A stretch of DNA of 43,253 nt from Bartonella birtlesii IBS 325. Its GTDB lineage: Bacteria; Pseudomonadota; Alphaproteobacteria; Rhizobiales; Rhizobiaceae. The notes under the pieces were generated by a model. The model saw only the letters and a program-made list of their open reading frames with translations, was not told where the DNA came from and ran no database searches. Made by a program: the position numbers and the translations under genes. Positions within the stretch are counted from its first letter, which is position 1; each line of letters starts with the position of its first letter. This document shows, one piece after another, positions 24,062 to 35,169 of the stretch. The stretch is from positions 1,579,026-1,622,278 of the forward strand of contig NZ_CM001557.1 of NCBI RefSeq assembly GCF_000273375.1, given 5' to 3'.

Positions 24062-26418
24062 TCTAGTATTCCTTCCTCAACAAAACGCTTATATAATAAG
24101 AAGCGAAGAGCATTGGTTATCTTAGAAGGTGAAGTGATGTTAGGCACATAAATGGCCAAATTAAAAGAGAATTTTTTACTATCAAATGCAGTAAAATTCA
24201 CCTGAGGTGCAGGGTTTTTTAAAACCCCTTCTGTTGTAGAGGCAATCTCTAGCAAAATTTCAACAACACGTTCTGGAGCAATATTAGAAGAAACAGCAAC
24301 AGGAATATCAATCCGCCCCATTTTACTACGTCTAGTCCAATTACTAACATTATTATTGATAAGGCTTGAATTAGGAATAATAACCGTTTTACGTTGAAAT
24401 GTTTCAAGTTCCGTTGCACGCACACTGATACGTTTAACAATACCACCTACTGATCCAGCTTCCACATAATCTCCTAGTTTAAACGGTCTCCCAACCAAAA
24501 TAATAAGCCCTGATACAAAATTTTGAACAATATTTTGTAATCCAAAACCTATACCAAGTGAAAGTCCACCAGCAATAAGTGCAAAATTTTTAAGATCCAA
24601 ACCTGCCATTGATAGCCCTATCAAAGCCGATAGGACAATACCGCCGTACCCTATGACAGTTTTGATAGAATTGCGAACCCCAGAATCAAATTCTCCATAT
24701 TCTAACACAGTTCCATCTAGCCAACCAATAAGTCGGCGTATGAGAAACCAGCAAATAAAGAAAGCGACAATTCCAGTGACAATAGAAATTAAAGAAATGA
24801 AAACATTTCCAATTTGAAAACCAGTCATTAACTGCCACAATACTGTTTTTAAATCAGAATATGAAAATCCAAATTTTACAGCAATTGGCATTGCACAAAA
24901 CACAACCACAAGCAAATAAAGAATAACACTTAAAATCCCCCCCAATTGATTCATTGTTTTTTCTTCTAAATGCAACCATTGCATTAAAGTATGACCAACG
25001 GCCGTTTTCATAAATTGACCTTTAGTTCCAAGTGCTTGAGCGCTTTGTATTCCTAAATACATGAGAACTAAAAATGCTCCACCAATCACAGTTTGCTGCA
25101 TAATGAAACGCGCTAAACCAACATAGCCTAAACAATTCAACACAATCAGCAATATTCCCAATACAATGAGAGGAATACGTATATAAAATGGCCAAAAAAC
25201 GCGGTTCTTTCTCTTTACTTTGAGAAATCCTACGTCTAAAGCGTACGGGTATAAACGAGATAATAAACAACAATATCGCAACAAGAAAAACAGCAAGAAA
25301 ACTTTTGGCAATTGTCAAAGAAAGAGAAGCTGAAACTATTTGATAGATACTATCGAGAACAGCATCAAATGCCAAGACGCCACCTAAAAAAGTAATTAAT
25401 ATAACCAATTGACGCGCTGCAGATGGTGCAATATTGAGCAGACGCACACGAGTCACATTCGATAATAAAAGAACAACGGCCAAACGATTGATCAAAAAAA
25501 CTAAGATAATTTGACGCCCTATCATCTCAAATACTTTTGTGAGTTTCCCTAGATCTAAATCAAAACTATCAAACAAAAAAATATAAGATAAATGCAAGCA
25601 ACACATATAATTGAAGGAAGAAGAACTGAAATAAAAGCAACTAATAAACGTTGTAAATACGGTATCTCTTCATTCCCCTTGGTAAAATGTCCACGCACAT
25701 GCACCAGAATTTTATGAGAAAAATAAGAAAATCCTAAAGCAATAAAAAGTGGAATCAAAAAACAAAGAAATAACTGTAACAACTTGAAATAAAAGATAAA
25801 ATTCCACCAAGAACTCAACAATAAAATAAAATCAGATGAAGCCTCTTTAGTTTTTTGAACAAGATGTTTGACCATTGGTATGGAAAACTCAAGCCTGTGC
25901 ATGAGTGTACGTTTAAAAAGTTCTCGAGATTGAGAAATAGCAAGTTCAGCTATTCTATTTGTAGCTAAAAAGATTGCTTCAAACCGTAGTACAATACTAT
26001 TAATTTTAGCTTTTTGCTCTACCAATAAAGAGCGTTCATGATTTATTTTTGAATCATCATGGAGCTCTTTTAATTGATTAAGAAGCGCATTAATATCATT
26101 AAGAGGAATACGTAAAGCAAAGGCTGCTTCTATGATACGTTTACTAATATCTTGCGCACGTAACCGCAGTTCCACCAAAGCCTGTTCATCTTCTGATTTA
26201 TTTGCAAAGTCTTTTTTTAAAGTTTCTGTATCACGTTCAAGAATTTCGATAATGCGCTGTTGTTGTTGAACAATTTCATCAATTGAATAAGTAAGACCAA
26301 CTTGTCCAATGCTTGTATTTTGCAACCCGCGATTCCCCCACGCGCAACAACTGAAGACAACAATAATGCCCAAAACAACGAAAATTATGCCTATTTTTTT
26401 TCTAAAGAATAAATACAT
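24055..26418 (-). pseudogene. DUF3772/MscS-family mechanosensitive channel, split by two offsetting frameshifts
   Basis: Three segments make one protein of about 787 residues. Segment 1 (26418 to about 25580): N-terminal anchor or signal, periplasmic coiled coil (IVQQQQRIIEILERDTETLKKDF), first membrane helices. Segment 2 (about 25580-25200, another frame): LTKVFEMIGRQIILVFLINRLAVV and further helices. Segment 3 (about 25200-24055, first frame again): the MscS pore and beta domain (LSLGIGFGLQNIVQNFVSGLIILVGRPFKLGDYVEAGSVGGIVKRISVRATEL, VIIPNSSLINNNVSNW). Frame is lost in an A7 run at 25575-25581 (one base short) and regained in an A6 run at 25194-25199 (one base extra). It would be an osmotic-shock channel. 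As written, the pore domain is not translated from the main start unless slippage occurs. Confidence 0.8.
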
Positions 26419-26598
26419 ATCTGCCTTAGATGTAAGAAGAATCCTCCCCTTCTTTTTAAAATATGGTATAGGATAAATATTTTCAACTTTTAGAGAATAA
26501 TCTTATAAAAGCTTTCCCTTACCCCATAATACTGATAATAAGGAATGAAAATAAAAATAACCTTGGTAAACTCAATAAATTATAGAAGGCGCTTTAGC

Positions 26599-26973
26599 AT
26601 GCTTTTTTTGCACCTCTATTGCAAAAAAGAAAATTTTCTCCCTTTTACGGCTTGGCTTTTTCTGTCAAGCGTTGGCATATTATTGACAAGCAATTCTGGC
26701 ACGCGTACTTATTTAATCAAACAACCACAAGAAAATAATATAGTTAAAACAAATATACTAGCCCTACAAAATAAATGTGATCAATTGAATGTTATAACAA
26801 CGGAAAATAAAAAAATTATAACACCCTATATAGATCCTGTTCTGCCTAGCAGTATTTATCAATATATCCTCATATTGAATCTCCTTTTAAAGGCGCTCAT
26901 AATTATTTTCCCACGATTTGAGAGCTCTCAAACGCAATATTTTGCAAATAAACGCGCTCCTCCTCTCGTTTAA
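26599..26973 (+). CDS. Small membrane protein of unknown function upstream of secDF
   Basis: 124 residues from an ATG with GAAGG nine bases upstream; an in-frame ATG at 26545 has its purine stretch too close. Two hydrophobic segments: about 16-31 (FTAWLFLSSVGILLTS) and about 87-103 (YQYILILNLLLKALIIIFP). It sits where a YajC-like or other single-span protein might be expected, but its sequence is unlike YajC. Conserved function unknown. Confidence 0.5.
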   Translation: MLFLHLYCKKENFLPFTAWLFLSSVGILLTSNSGTRTYLIKQPQENNIVKTNILALQNKCDQLNVITTENKKIITPYIDPVLPSSIYQYILILNLLLKALIIIFPRFESSQTQYFANKRAPPLV

Positions 26974-27054
26974 ATTATGAAACGACTCTCTGTGTAATAT
27001 TACCCCTGCCTTTCATTTTAATAACTATTAGATTGCCTATTAGCGGAATATATC

Positions 27055-29568
27055 ATGCGTACACCTCGTTGGTTGATTACCCTTTATTGTTTGATTCTTT
27101 TAAGCAGCATTTATGTCGCCTTGCCTAATTTATTTTCACCAGAACAAGTTAAAAATTCACAATTCTTAACTGACACACGTGTAACACTCGGGCTTGACCT
27201 TCAAGGAGGTTCTTCTCTCTTACTTGAAGTCGATAGAAAAACATTAAAGCGTGATCAATTACATATAGTTTTAAGTAATGTACGTAATACACTGCGTGAA
27301 AAACAAATCCGTACATCAAGTATCCGTATCATAGAAGATAGTGTTATCGCAGTTATTTCTGATCCATTACAAACTGAAAAAGCACTCTCTGCTTTGAAAG
27401 CACTGAGAACTCCGATACATAGTAGCTTTGGCACTACAGCTGATGACATTGCTATGAGCGCTCAAAATAAAACTATTCATATCACATTAACTGAAGCTGG
27501 TATGAAAGATCGTATGAGCAATGCTATTGAACAGAGTTTAGAAATCATCCGTCGCCGTATAGATCAAGTAGGTGTTAGTGAGCCAGCCATCCAAAAGGTT
27601 GGAACCGATCGCATTATGGTTCAATTACCTGGCTTACAAGATCCAAAACAATTACGCGACCTTTTAGGAACAACTGCTAAGATGAGTTTTCATCTTGTGC
27701 CCTCTAATGTAGATGTAAACAACCCACCTGCTGGTGTTTCAATTCTTCCTGGCTATACAGATGAGACGCAACGCTATGCAATTTATGATCAAATTGCCTT
27801 AGATGGAAATGTCCTAAAAGATGCCCGCGCAGGTTTCGACCCGCAAATGCCAGGACGTTCTATAATTTCGTTCACCATGAATTCTGCTGGTGCAAAAATA
27901 TTTGCCGATATAACACGACAAAACATTAATCGTCCTTTTGCTATTGTTCTTGATAACAAAGTTTTGACTGCTCCTACCATAAACAGTGTCATTCCCAATG
28001 GACAAGGTCAAATTACAGGAAATTTTGATCCCAAAGAAGCATCAACTCTGGCTGCGCTCCTCCGTGCTGGTTCCTTACCTGCACCACTAACCGTAATTGA
28101 AGAGAGAACTGTAGGCCCAAATCTTGGTGCTGACGCCATCCAAATGGGGCTTTATACTGGCATAATCGGCTTTATTCTTGTTACGGTTTTTATTTTCCTT
28201 CTCTACAGAATTTGGGGGATCATTGCGAATATAGCACTAGCACTCCACACTATTTTAACATTTGCTGCACTAAGTCTCCTCGGTGCGACACTCACACTAC
28301 CAGGTATTGCTGGTATTATTTTAGGCATTGGTATCTCTGTTGATGCCAATATTCTCATCAATGAACGAATCCGTGAAGAAAGCCGAAAAGGTGTCAGCGC
28401 CTTTGCAGCCTTAGACCGTGGTTTCAAACACGCTTTCGCAACCATTGTTGATGCCAATGTTACTGCAATTATTGCAACTATTTTACTTTTTTGGTTTGGT
28501 ACCGGTCCTGTTCGCGGTTTTGCTGTAACAATGCTGCTTGGCATTATTATCTCGATGTTCACCAATATCACAATTGTACGCATCATGATGATTTGGGTAA
28601 TCCGTAAGTGGAAAATTAAAACTCTGCATCTGCACTCTATTTTCAATATCATTCCACAAAATACGAATTTCCGCTTTATGAAAGCGCGTTTCATTGGTAT
28701 TGGTGTCTCAATTATTTTATCAGTTGCTTCAGTTTTCCTGTTTTTAAAGCCTGGATTGAATTTCGGAATCGATTTCATTGGTGGCAGCCAAATGAGTATT
28801 ACCACAAAAGCACCGGCAGATTTAGCAACCTTACGTTCTAAGCTTTCTACCCTTAACATTGGTGAAATTACGTTGCAAAATATTGATAATGCAAACACTG
28901 TACTGGTTCGCATGCAGAAACAAAGTGGCAGCGAAGCACAACAAAGCATCGTCATTGATAAGGTCAAAACAGCTGTACAAAATATCTATCCTGATGTCAC
29001 ATTCGATCAGATAGAAGTTGTTGGCCCCAAAATTTCAGGCGAGCTTGCCACCGCTGCTTTTACTGCTGTCATTCTAGCTGCAATTGCTATGTCCCTCTAT
29101 ATATGGTTACGCTTTGAATGGTTTTTTGCAGTTGGAGCAATTGTAACGCTCATCTTAGACACCACCAAAATGATTGGTTTTTTTGCTTTATTTCAATTTG
29201 ATTTCAATTTAACAGCCATCGCTGCTCTTTTAACAATTGTTGGTTATTCCATAAATGATAAAGTTGTTGTCTATGATCGAATGCGCGAAAATATGCGTCT
29301 TTATAAAAAAATGCCGTTGCGAGAACTCATTGATCTCTCAATTAACCAAGTTCTTATCCGCTGTCTCTTTACATCAGCTACCACGGTTCTCGCTATGTTA
29401 CCTATGGCGATATGGGGCGGAAGTGCTGTCCATAATTTTGCATTGCCCATGGTCTTTGGAATTATAATTGCAACATCGTCCTCTATCTTTATTGCCGCTC
29501 CTATTTTACTCCTGTTAGGGAATTGGTGGCGTAGGCGAAATAATCGTACAAACACTAAACTAAAATGA
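27055..29568 (+). CDS. secDF: Fused protein-export membrane protein SecDF
   Basis: 837 residues, the natural SecD-SecF fusion. SecD half: first helix at 8-26, periplasmic domain with DLQGGSSLLLEVD and IIRRRIDQVGVSEPAIQKVG, then five helices with GISVDANILINERIREE (about 430). SecF half: from about 545, GLNFGIDFIGGSQM, then GYSINDKVVVYDRMRENMR (about 730). Uses the proton motive force to pull exported proteins out of SecYEG. The conserved Asp residues for proton flow are in place. Confidence 0.96.
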   Translation: MRTPRWLITLYCLILLSSIYVALPNLFSPEQVKNSQFLTDTRVTLGLDLQGGSSLLLEVDRKTLKRDQLHIVLSNVRNTLREKQIRTSSIRIIEDSVIAVISDPLQTEKALSALKALRTPIHSSFGTTADDIAMSAQNKTIHITLTEAGMKDRMSNAIEQSLEIIRRRIDQVGVSEPAIQKVGTDRIMVQLPGLQDPKQLRDLLGTTAKMSFHLVPSNVDVNNPPAGVSILPGYTDETQRYAIYDQIALDGNVLKDARAGFDPQMPGRSIISFTMNSAGAKIFADITRQNINRPFAIVLDNKVLTAPTINSVIPNGQGQITGNFDPKEASTLAALLRAGSLPAPLTVIEERTVGPNLGADAIQMGLYTGIIGFILVTVFIFLLYRIWGIIANIALALHTILTFAALSLLGATLTLPGIAGIILGIGISVDANILINERIREESRKGVSAFAALDRGFKHAFATIVDANVTAIIATILLFWFGTGPVRGFAVTMLLGIIISMFTNITIVRIMMIWVIRKWKIKTLHLHSIFNIIPQNTNFRFMKARFIGIGVSIILSVASVFLFLKPGLNFGIDFIGGSQMSITTKAPADLATLRSKLSTLNIGEITLQNIDNANTVLVRMQKQSGSEAQQSIVIDKVKTAVQNIYPDVTFDQIEVVGPKISGELATAAFTAVILAAIAMSLYIWLRFEWFFAVGAIVTLILDTTKMIGFFALFQFDFNLTAIAALLTIVGYSINDKVVVYDRMRENMRLYKKMPLRELIDLSINQVLIRCLFTSATTVLAMLPMAIWGGSAVHNFALPMVFGIIIATSSSIFIAAPILLLLGNWWRRRNNRTNTKLK

Positions 29569-29669
29569 AAATGCCATGCCAATTCATATAACGACCACCC
29601 GATTCTTCTCATAAAAAAGTTACAATCGTTTCAACACATTCATTTTTAATAAAAAGTCGTAAATATTCT

Positions 29670-31423
29670 ATGCTCCATGATACACCACTGATTACAACTA
29701 TTGTCGCAGGCTTATGTTTAGCATTTCTTTTAGGAATGATTGCTAGCCGTTTGCGTATCTCACCACTTGTAGGATACTTGTTAGCCGGTGTTATTGTCGG
29801 TCCCAATACAGGTGGCTTTAGAATAGATTCCGTTATTATCAACCAGCTCGCTGAAATTGGTGTCATTTTGCTGATGTTTGGTGTTGGGCTCCATTTTTCA
29901 TTAAAAGACCTTTTATCTGTAAGAGCTATCGCTATCCCTGCGGCTATTGCACAGATGGCATTTTCTACTTTTCTAGGCTTGTGCCTTGGTTTAATCATGG
30001 GATGGGGCTTCAGCGGTAGTTTGGTCTTTGGTTTAGCTTTATCAATAGCCAGTACCGTCATCCTGTTGCGTGCTTTGCAAGAACGCCATCTTATTGAAAC
30101 AGAAAAAGGACGTATTGCTGTTGGATGGTTGATTATTGAAGATTTAGCGATGGTTCTTATCCTTGTCCTTATACCATCATTAGCAAACGTCCTTAGCAAT
30201 ACAAAAAAAGAAGCGTTTGATCCTCTTGTTCAATGGCTAGACTTAAGTATTTGGGGAATTTTTGGTCTTACTATCCTGAAAGTTATTGTATTTATTGCAC
30301 TTATGCTCATTATTGGGCGACGTGTTATCCCGTGGCTACTAAAAATGAGTGCACAATCTGGATCACGTGAATTATTTCGTCTAAGTGTCTTTGCTATTGC
30401 ATTAGGAGTAGCTTTCGGAGCAGCTCATTTATTTGGTGTTTCTCTCTCTCTTGGTGCCTTTTTTGCAGGCATGGTTATGAGTGAATCGGAATTAAGCCAT
30501 CGTGCAGCAGAAGAATCCTTACCACTAAGAGACGCGTTTTCTGTTCTTTTTTTTGTTTCCGTGGGCATGTTATTTGACCCAGGGAAACTATTGACTCATT
30601 TTTTCCCCTTTTAGCAACGTTATTCATTATTATATTAGGAAAATCGGCTATTGCCTTTTTCATCGTTAAAGCTTTTCGCTATTCTAATGCAACAGCTTTG
30701 ACCATTTCTGCAAGTCTTGCCCAAATCGGAGAATTTTCTTTTATTCTTGCAGGTTTAAGTCTGAGCTTGGGGCTCTTAAACAACGATGCGCACGATTTAA
30801 TTCTTGGAGGAGCGATTCTTTCTATTTTGCTTAATCCACTTGTTTTCATGGCTTGCAACAAAATTAAAAAACGTCTAGAGAACTCTCCTACAAATTTACA
30901 AGATACACAAACAATCATTGATATTGATCCGCAAGATCCTGACAATGAATTTTTACCAATAACCTTAAAAATAAACCATATCGTAATCATTGGCTACGGT
31001 CATATTGGTAAATGTGTTGCATTATCTTTAGTAAACAGAGAGGAACCTATTGTGATAGTGGAAGAATCAAAACGCCTCGCTGACCAAGCGATTACAGATG
31101 GTTTCGAGGTGATTTGTGGCAATATCATTCAACCAGAAATAATGAAAGCAGCAAATATGAGCAATGCACACAAAGTTGTTATTACAATGCGAAGTACCAT
31201 CGAAGTAGGAGAATGTATAGTGAATATACGTGGTATAAAGAAGGATATCCAGATAATCACGCATGCACTATCCGATGTGGAAACAACTTATCTCGTTGAT
31301 TTAGGTGCAGATATTGTAGTAACTGATGGTGAAGAAATTGCCAATGGTGTTATAGAACATTTAACAGGGCAGAGATCTGTAAAAAATATACAAAATCATG
31401 AATTAAATTTACAGAAAATATAA
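29670..31423 (+). pseudogene. Kef/YbaL-type cation:proton antiporter with RCK domain, one frameshift
   Basis: First part (to 30614): about 10 helices of a CPA2 antiporter (LRISPLVGYLLAGVIVGPNTGGF, AEIGVILLMFGVGLHFS, FFAGMVMSESELSHRAAEESLPLRDAFSVLFFVSVGMLFDP). Coding then continues in another frame at once (ATLFIIILGKSAIAFFIVKAF, ISASLAQIGEFSFILAGLSL) and ends in a TrkA-N/RCK domain (HIVIIGYGHIGKCVALSL). One base is missing somewhere in 30599-30612 (T6-C4-T4). Repaired, it would be about 585 residues, normal for YbaL. Family role: glutathione- or nucleotide-gated K+/H+ efflux. Confidence 0.82.
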
Positions 31424-31438
31424 AATGGATATAGAAGC

Positions 31439-32392
31439 GTGAAAATAAAGCAATTTATATGGCCGTTTATTGGTATCTTAGCAATGCTGGTATCTATCCG
31501 CATCCTTTATATAAAGCTCTCTGACATTTCTTTTAGTGATGTATTAGAACGCTTGAGCAATTTAAATGTACAACACTGGTTGTTAGCCTGTTCATGCTCT
31601 CTCTTGGCTTATGCAGCTCTTGCTGGATATGATCGAATTGCCTTACAGCATCTCGGCCATAAAATTTCTTGGATTTTTATCGCGATATGCTCGTTTACTA
31701 CCTATGCCCTTTCACATAATATTGGTGCTTCAGTTTTTTCTGGTGCAGTCGTGCGCTACCGCGCCTATAAAATGAAAGGATTAAATGGAACAGAAATCGC
31801 TATATTAGTAGGCTTTTGCTCTTTTACTTTTGTAATAGGTACAGTTTTACTTTTTGGTATTGTCTTGCTTCTACAACCTGAAATTATCACTCTTATTCAT
31901 GATGAACTCCCTGAATGGCTTGGAACGGCGGTTGGTGCATCTCTTCTTGGCTGTATAGCACTCTATACTTTTGGCAGTTGGCTTCAACTAAAGCCTTTAC
32001 ACTTGAGCAAAAAAATTCAGCTGTCATACCCACGGCTAAAAATTGTTGTCCAACAGCTTCTTATTAGCCCCCTAGAACTTCTAGGCGCAGCAGGAATTAT
32101 ATATGCTGTTCTCCCACACAACACAGACATCCATTTTATTTCTGTGCTTGGTGTTTTTCTAGCATCTTTTACCATAACCCTTCTCTCTAACGCCCCAGCT
32201 GGAGGAATTGGTGTTCTAGAAGCTTTATTCATCACAGGAATGCCCAGTGTAAATCCAACTGATGTCGTTGCAGCACTCATTGTCTTTAGAATACTTTACT
32301 TAATCATACCACTCATCATTTCGTTATTTGTTGTCGCAATTTTTGAAACTCAACAATATTGGAAACGTTACCCCAAAATTCCCCCTAAATAA
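31439..32392 (+). CDS. YbhN/UPF0104 (LPG synthase TM-domain-like) membrane protein
   Basis: 317 residues with about eight helices. Family pattern: SHNIGASVFSGAVVRYRAYKMKGLNGTEIA and, near the C-terminus, SNAPAGGIGVLEALFI with VAALIVFRILYLIIPL, as in the flippase domain of MprF and in YbhN. No catalytic aminoacyl-transferase domain follows, so it is probably a lipid-handling or flippase-like protein. It starts at GTG 31439, 15 bases after the antiporter gene; no ATG is available. Confidence 0.82.
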   Translation: MKIKQFIWPFIGILAMLVSIRILYIKLSDISFSDVLERLSNLNVQHWLLACSCSLLAYAALAGYDRIALQHLGHKISWIFIAICSFTTYALSHNIGASVFSGAVVRYRAYKMKGLNGTEIAILVGFCSFTFVIGTVLLFGIVLLLQPEIITLIHDELPEWLGTAVGASLLGCIALYTFGSWLQLKPLHLSKKIQLSYPRLKIVVQQLLISPLELLGAAGIIYAVLPHNTDIHFISVLGVFLASFTITLLSNAPAGGIGVLEALFITGMPSVNPTDVVAALIVFRILYLIIPLIISLFVVAIFETQQYWKRYPKIPPK

Positions 32393-33076
32393 CAAAAAAG
32401 AGAACAATATTTTCTTCATTTGATACATGTACAAACAATTATAGCTATAGCGCATTGATTTACAATAGAAATTTATCGCATTGTAAGTTTTTATTATTTT
32501 AAACCTTCTCATTAAAACAATTAAAACCACTCACTCACCCATCGCATGCAAAGTTGACATGTCAATAAAAACTACAAAGAAAGAAATAAAACTGTCCCTC
32601 ATTGAGCTTCCCAAGGCAAGAACTAATAGCATCAAAAACTCGCAAATATCCATGTTACACCTTCATCACAGTATAAAATAACACTGCCCAATGAATTTCA
32701 CGCTATAGACTTCACAAAAAACATCGTGAAAAAGCTTAGAAACACTAAGTATTTTTCTTAAAAAAATAAGCATATTGAATTTTTTATGTTATGGAAACTA
32801 AGGCAACTATTATCCTCCTTTATCTTTTTCATATTGAACTCTGCAGCCCCTTTTTTTCCATACCGTTCCAATGATACAAAACATATGATATAGCAATTTT
32901 CTTCAAAAAAACCATTCATCAACCTCTTAAATGAATTTATTTTCTGAAAATAGCCATTTACAAATAACTCTCCCACATTTCATTCTCCCATAGATCATCA
33001 ATCTTTATATTGTTTTATTTTATAATAATAAGGTGTTTTTCTATCCCTTGCTTAGCAAAATAACGCGCTTTTTTGG
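32393..33076. other. 684-bp gap between convergent genes
   Basis: AT-rich; only short frames lacking ribosome-binding sites. No RNA or repeat recognised. Confidence 0.5.
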
Positions 33077-34627
33077 CTACATAAGCGGAGAAATAAGGAT
33101 TTTAGATATATTACGGCGATCCATTTCGACAACTTTAAAATGTAAACCATCAACTTCAAAGCTTTCTCCCTCATTTGGCAAATGACCAAACCGCCAAAGC
33201 ATAAAACCAGCCAAAGTAGTGTAACGATCTGCCTCATCAACAAGATTACGTCCAAGATAACCACTTAAACGGCGGATATCGGCATATCCTTCAACAAGAA
33301 GGCTGCCATTTTCAAGTTGTTCTGCAATCATGGGTTCCTCATCATCATCAGGAAAATCACCTGCAATAGCCTCAAGAATATCGGTTGGTGTTGCAATTCC
33401 TTCAAAAGATCCATGCTCATCAACAATAATTGCAAGCTGAATCGAAGAACGGCGTAATTGCTCCATTAATCGTAAAACACTCGTATTTTCATGAACGACG
33501 AGTGGTTCTCGCATAGCCTTTTTCCAATTAATCTTTTTGCCTTCAGCCAAATTTAAAAGCAGATCTTTTGTTAAAGCAACGCCAACAAATTCGTCTACTT
33601 TTTCACGGGCAAGAATTAAGCGACTATGTTTAACCTGTTGCAATTCTTCACGCATTTCTCTCTCGTCACTATTTAAATCTAACCACTCAATTTCATTGCG
33701 TGGTGACATAATAGAACGAACAGGACGGTCTGCTAAATCGAGAACACCACGAATCATTTCTTTTTCTTCAGGTCGGAACAATTCAGAGGCAGCAGCCTGC
33801 TCAGCTATAACATCTACAGTCTCACCAAGATGAACGTCTTTATTGCCCCCTCCCAAAAGTCTTAAAACAGCATCAGCCGTTCGACCACGTAGATCATTTG
33901 TTGTAATCATCTTTTCACGATTACGACGCCCAATTTGATTAAAAGCTTCAATAAGAACAGAAAAACCAATAGCAGCATACAAATACCCTTTTGGAATATG
34001 AAAACCAAATCCTTCAACAATGAGAGTGAAACCAATCATCATCAAAAAGCCAAGACAAAGAATTACAATAGTAGAATGACGATTAATAAAACGCATAAGA
34101 GCGCCAGAACCACACATCATCACTCCCATAGCAACAATAACTGCTATGTACATAACTGCTGCCTGTTCTTTTGCAATCATACCCGTTGCAGTAATAATAC
34201 TGTCTAAGGAAAAGACAGCATCCAACACCACAATTTGCACAATAACCTGCCAAAAAACAGCGTAAGCAACGCCTGTTTTTCTTTCATGTGGTATGCCTTC
34301 TAACCTTTCATGCAATTCCAATGTGCCTTTTGCCAGTAGAAAAATCCCACCACCAATGAGAATAAGGCTATGCCAACTAAAGACAAAAGATGAAAATGAA
34401 AAAATTATTGTATCAAGACTCATCACCCATCCAATAACGGAGAGAAGAAAAATTCGCATAATCAATGCTAGAGTAAGACCTATCAAGCGCGCGCGATCAC
34501 GCAGATGTATCGGCAATTTTTCAGCTAAAATTGCGATAAAAACAAGATTATCTATTCCTAAAACAATTTCGAGAAAAACCAACGTGACCAAACCAAACCA
34601 CGCATGGAGATCAGTGATCCATTCCAT
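33077..34627 (-). CDS. TerC-family membrane protein with CBS pair and CorC domain
   Basis: 516 residues. TerC-type membrane domain in the first 230 (FLEIVLGIDNLVFIAILAEKLP; AVFSLDSIITATGM, with the acidic intramembrane motifs), two CBS domains (about 300-420: RSIMSPRNEIEWLDLN; LVVHENTSVLRLMEQLRRS...IVDEHGSFEGIATPTDILEAIAGDF) and a C-terminal CorC/HlyC transporter-associated domain. This is the YegH/YoaE layout, linked to metal-ion (Mn) export or handling. ATG 34627 follows AAAGGGTGAACTGTG; a GTG one codon earlier is less likely. Confidence 0.88.
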   Translation of the reverse strand: MEWITDLHAWFGLVTLVFLEIVLGIDNLVFIAILAEKLPIHLRDRARLIGLTLALIMRIFLLSVIGWVMSLDTIIFSFSSFVFSWHSLILIGGGIFLLAKGTLELHERLEGIPHERKTGVAYAVFWQVIVQIVVLDAVFSLDSIITATGMIAKEQAAVMYIAVIVAMGVMMCGSGALMRFINRHSTIVILCLGFLMMIGFTLIVEGFGFHIPKGYLYAAIGFSVLIEAFNQIGRRNREKMITTNDLRGRTADAVLRLLGGGNKDVHLGETVDVIAEQAAASELFRPEEKEMIRGVLDLADRPVRSIMSPRNEIEWLDLNSDEREMREELQQVKHSRLILAREKVDEFVGVALTKDLLLNLAEGKKINWKKAMREPLVVHENTSVLRLMEQLRRSSIQLAIIVDEHGSFEGIATPTDILEAIAGDFPDDDEEPMIAEQLENGSLLVEGYADIRRLSGYLGRNLVDEADRYTTLAGFMLWRFGHLPNEGESFEVDGLHFKVVEMDRRNISKILISPLM

Positions 34628-35093
34628 CACAGTTCACCCTTTAAAAACATTTTTAAAAGCTTAAAAGCGCGCGATTGACAAAACAAATTCATGGGCCTTC
34701 ATTTGCACAATTAATTAAAAACTTTGAACGAAAAAAGATTACGTTCAAAGCAAACAATGGCAAAATGTTCCTTAAATACATAAGATTACTTATAAAACTA
34801 AAAAAACAGAACGATGTCCTACACGACTTATAACTATAAGAAGGTTCTTCTGAACTTTTCTCGGGCATTACGCTCGATAATCCTCCAACTCCAGTTCTGC
34901 ATAATAATCAGAACATTTACTTATAATGGGTTTATTTTTATATAAGATCAAGGGGTATAATATTATATTTTAATCGTACAGCTAATTTAGCTATGGGTTT
35001 AATCATTTTCCCATAAAAAACGACAAAATCATCTAGACATCCTCCCATAGGAGCGCTATAGAACCGCTGAGTTTTTGTCTTTTGAACAGGCAT
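34628..35093. other. 466-bp gap before tRNA-Lys
   Basis: No gene. Holds the promoter of the TerC-type gene (minus) and of the tRNA (plus; TATAATATTATATTTTAAT near 34957-34975). A less AT-rich, partly self-complementary patch lies at 34840-34900. Confidence 0.5.

Positions 35094-35169
<76 letters not shown>

Noticed and set aside
25022..25606. Programmed frameshift in the MscS-type gene
   Set aside because: Two shifts in opposite directions at plain homopolymers without a stimulatory structure that I can see; indels or errors are simpler.
28203..28967. 254-residue frame antisense to secDF
   Set aside because: Lies wholly within the SecDF coding sequence on the other strand; composition is a mirror of membrane-helix codons and there is no ribosome-binding site.
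29609..30199. 196-residue frame antisense to the antiporter gene
   Set aside because: Shadow of the CPA2 membrane domain; Lys/Pro-rich nonsense composition.
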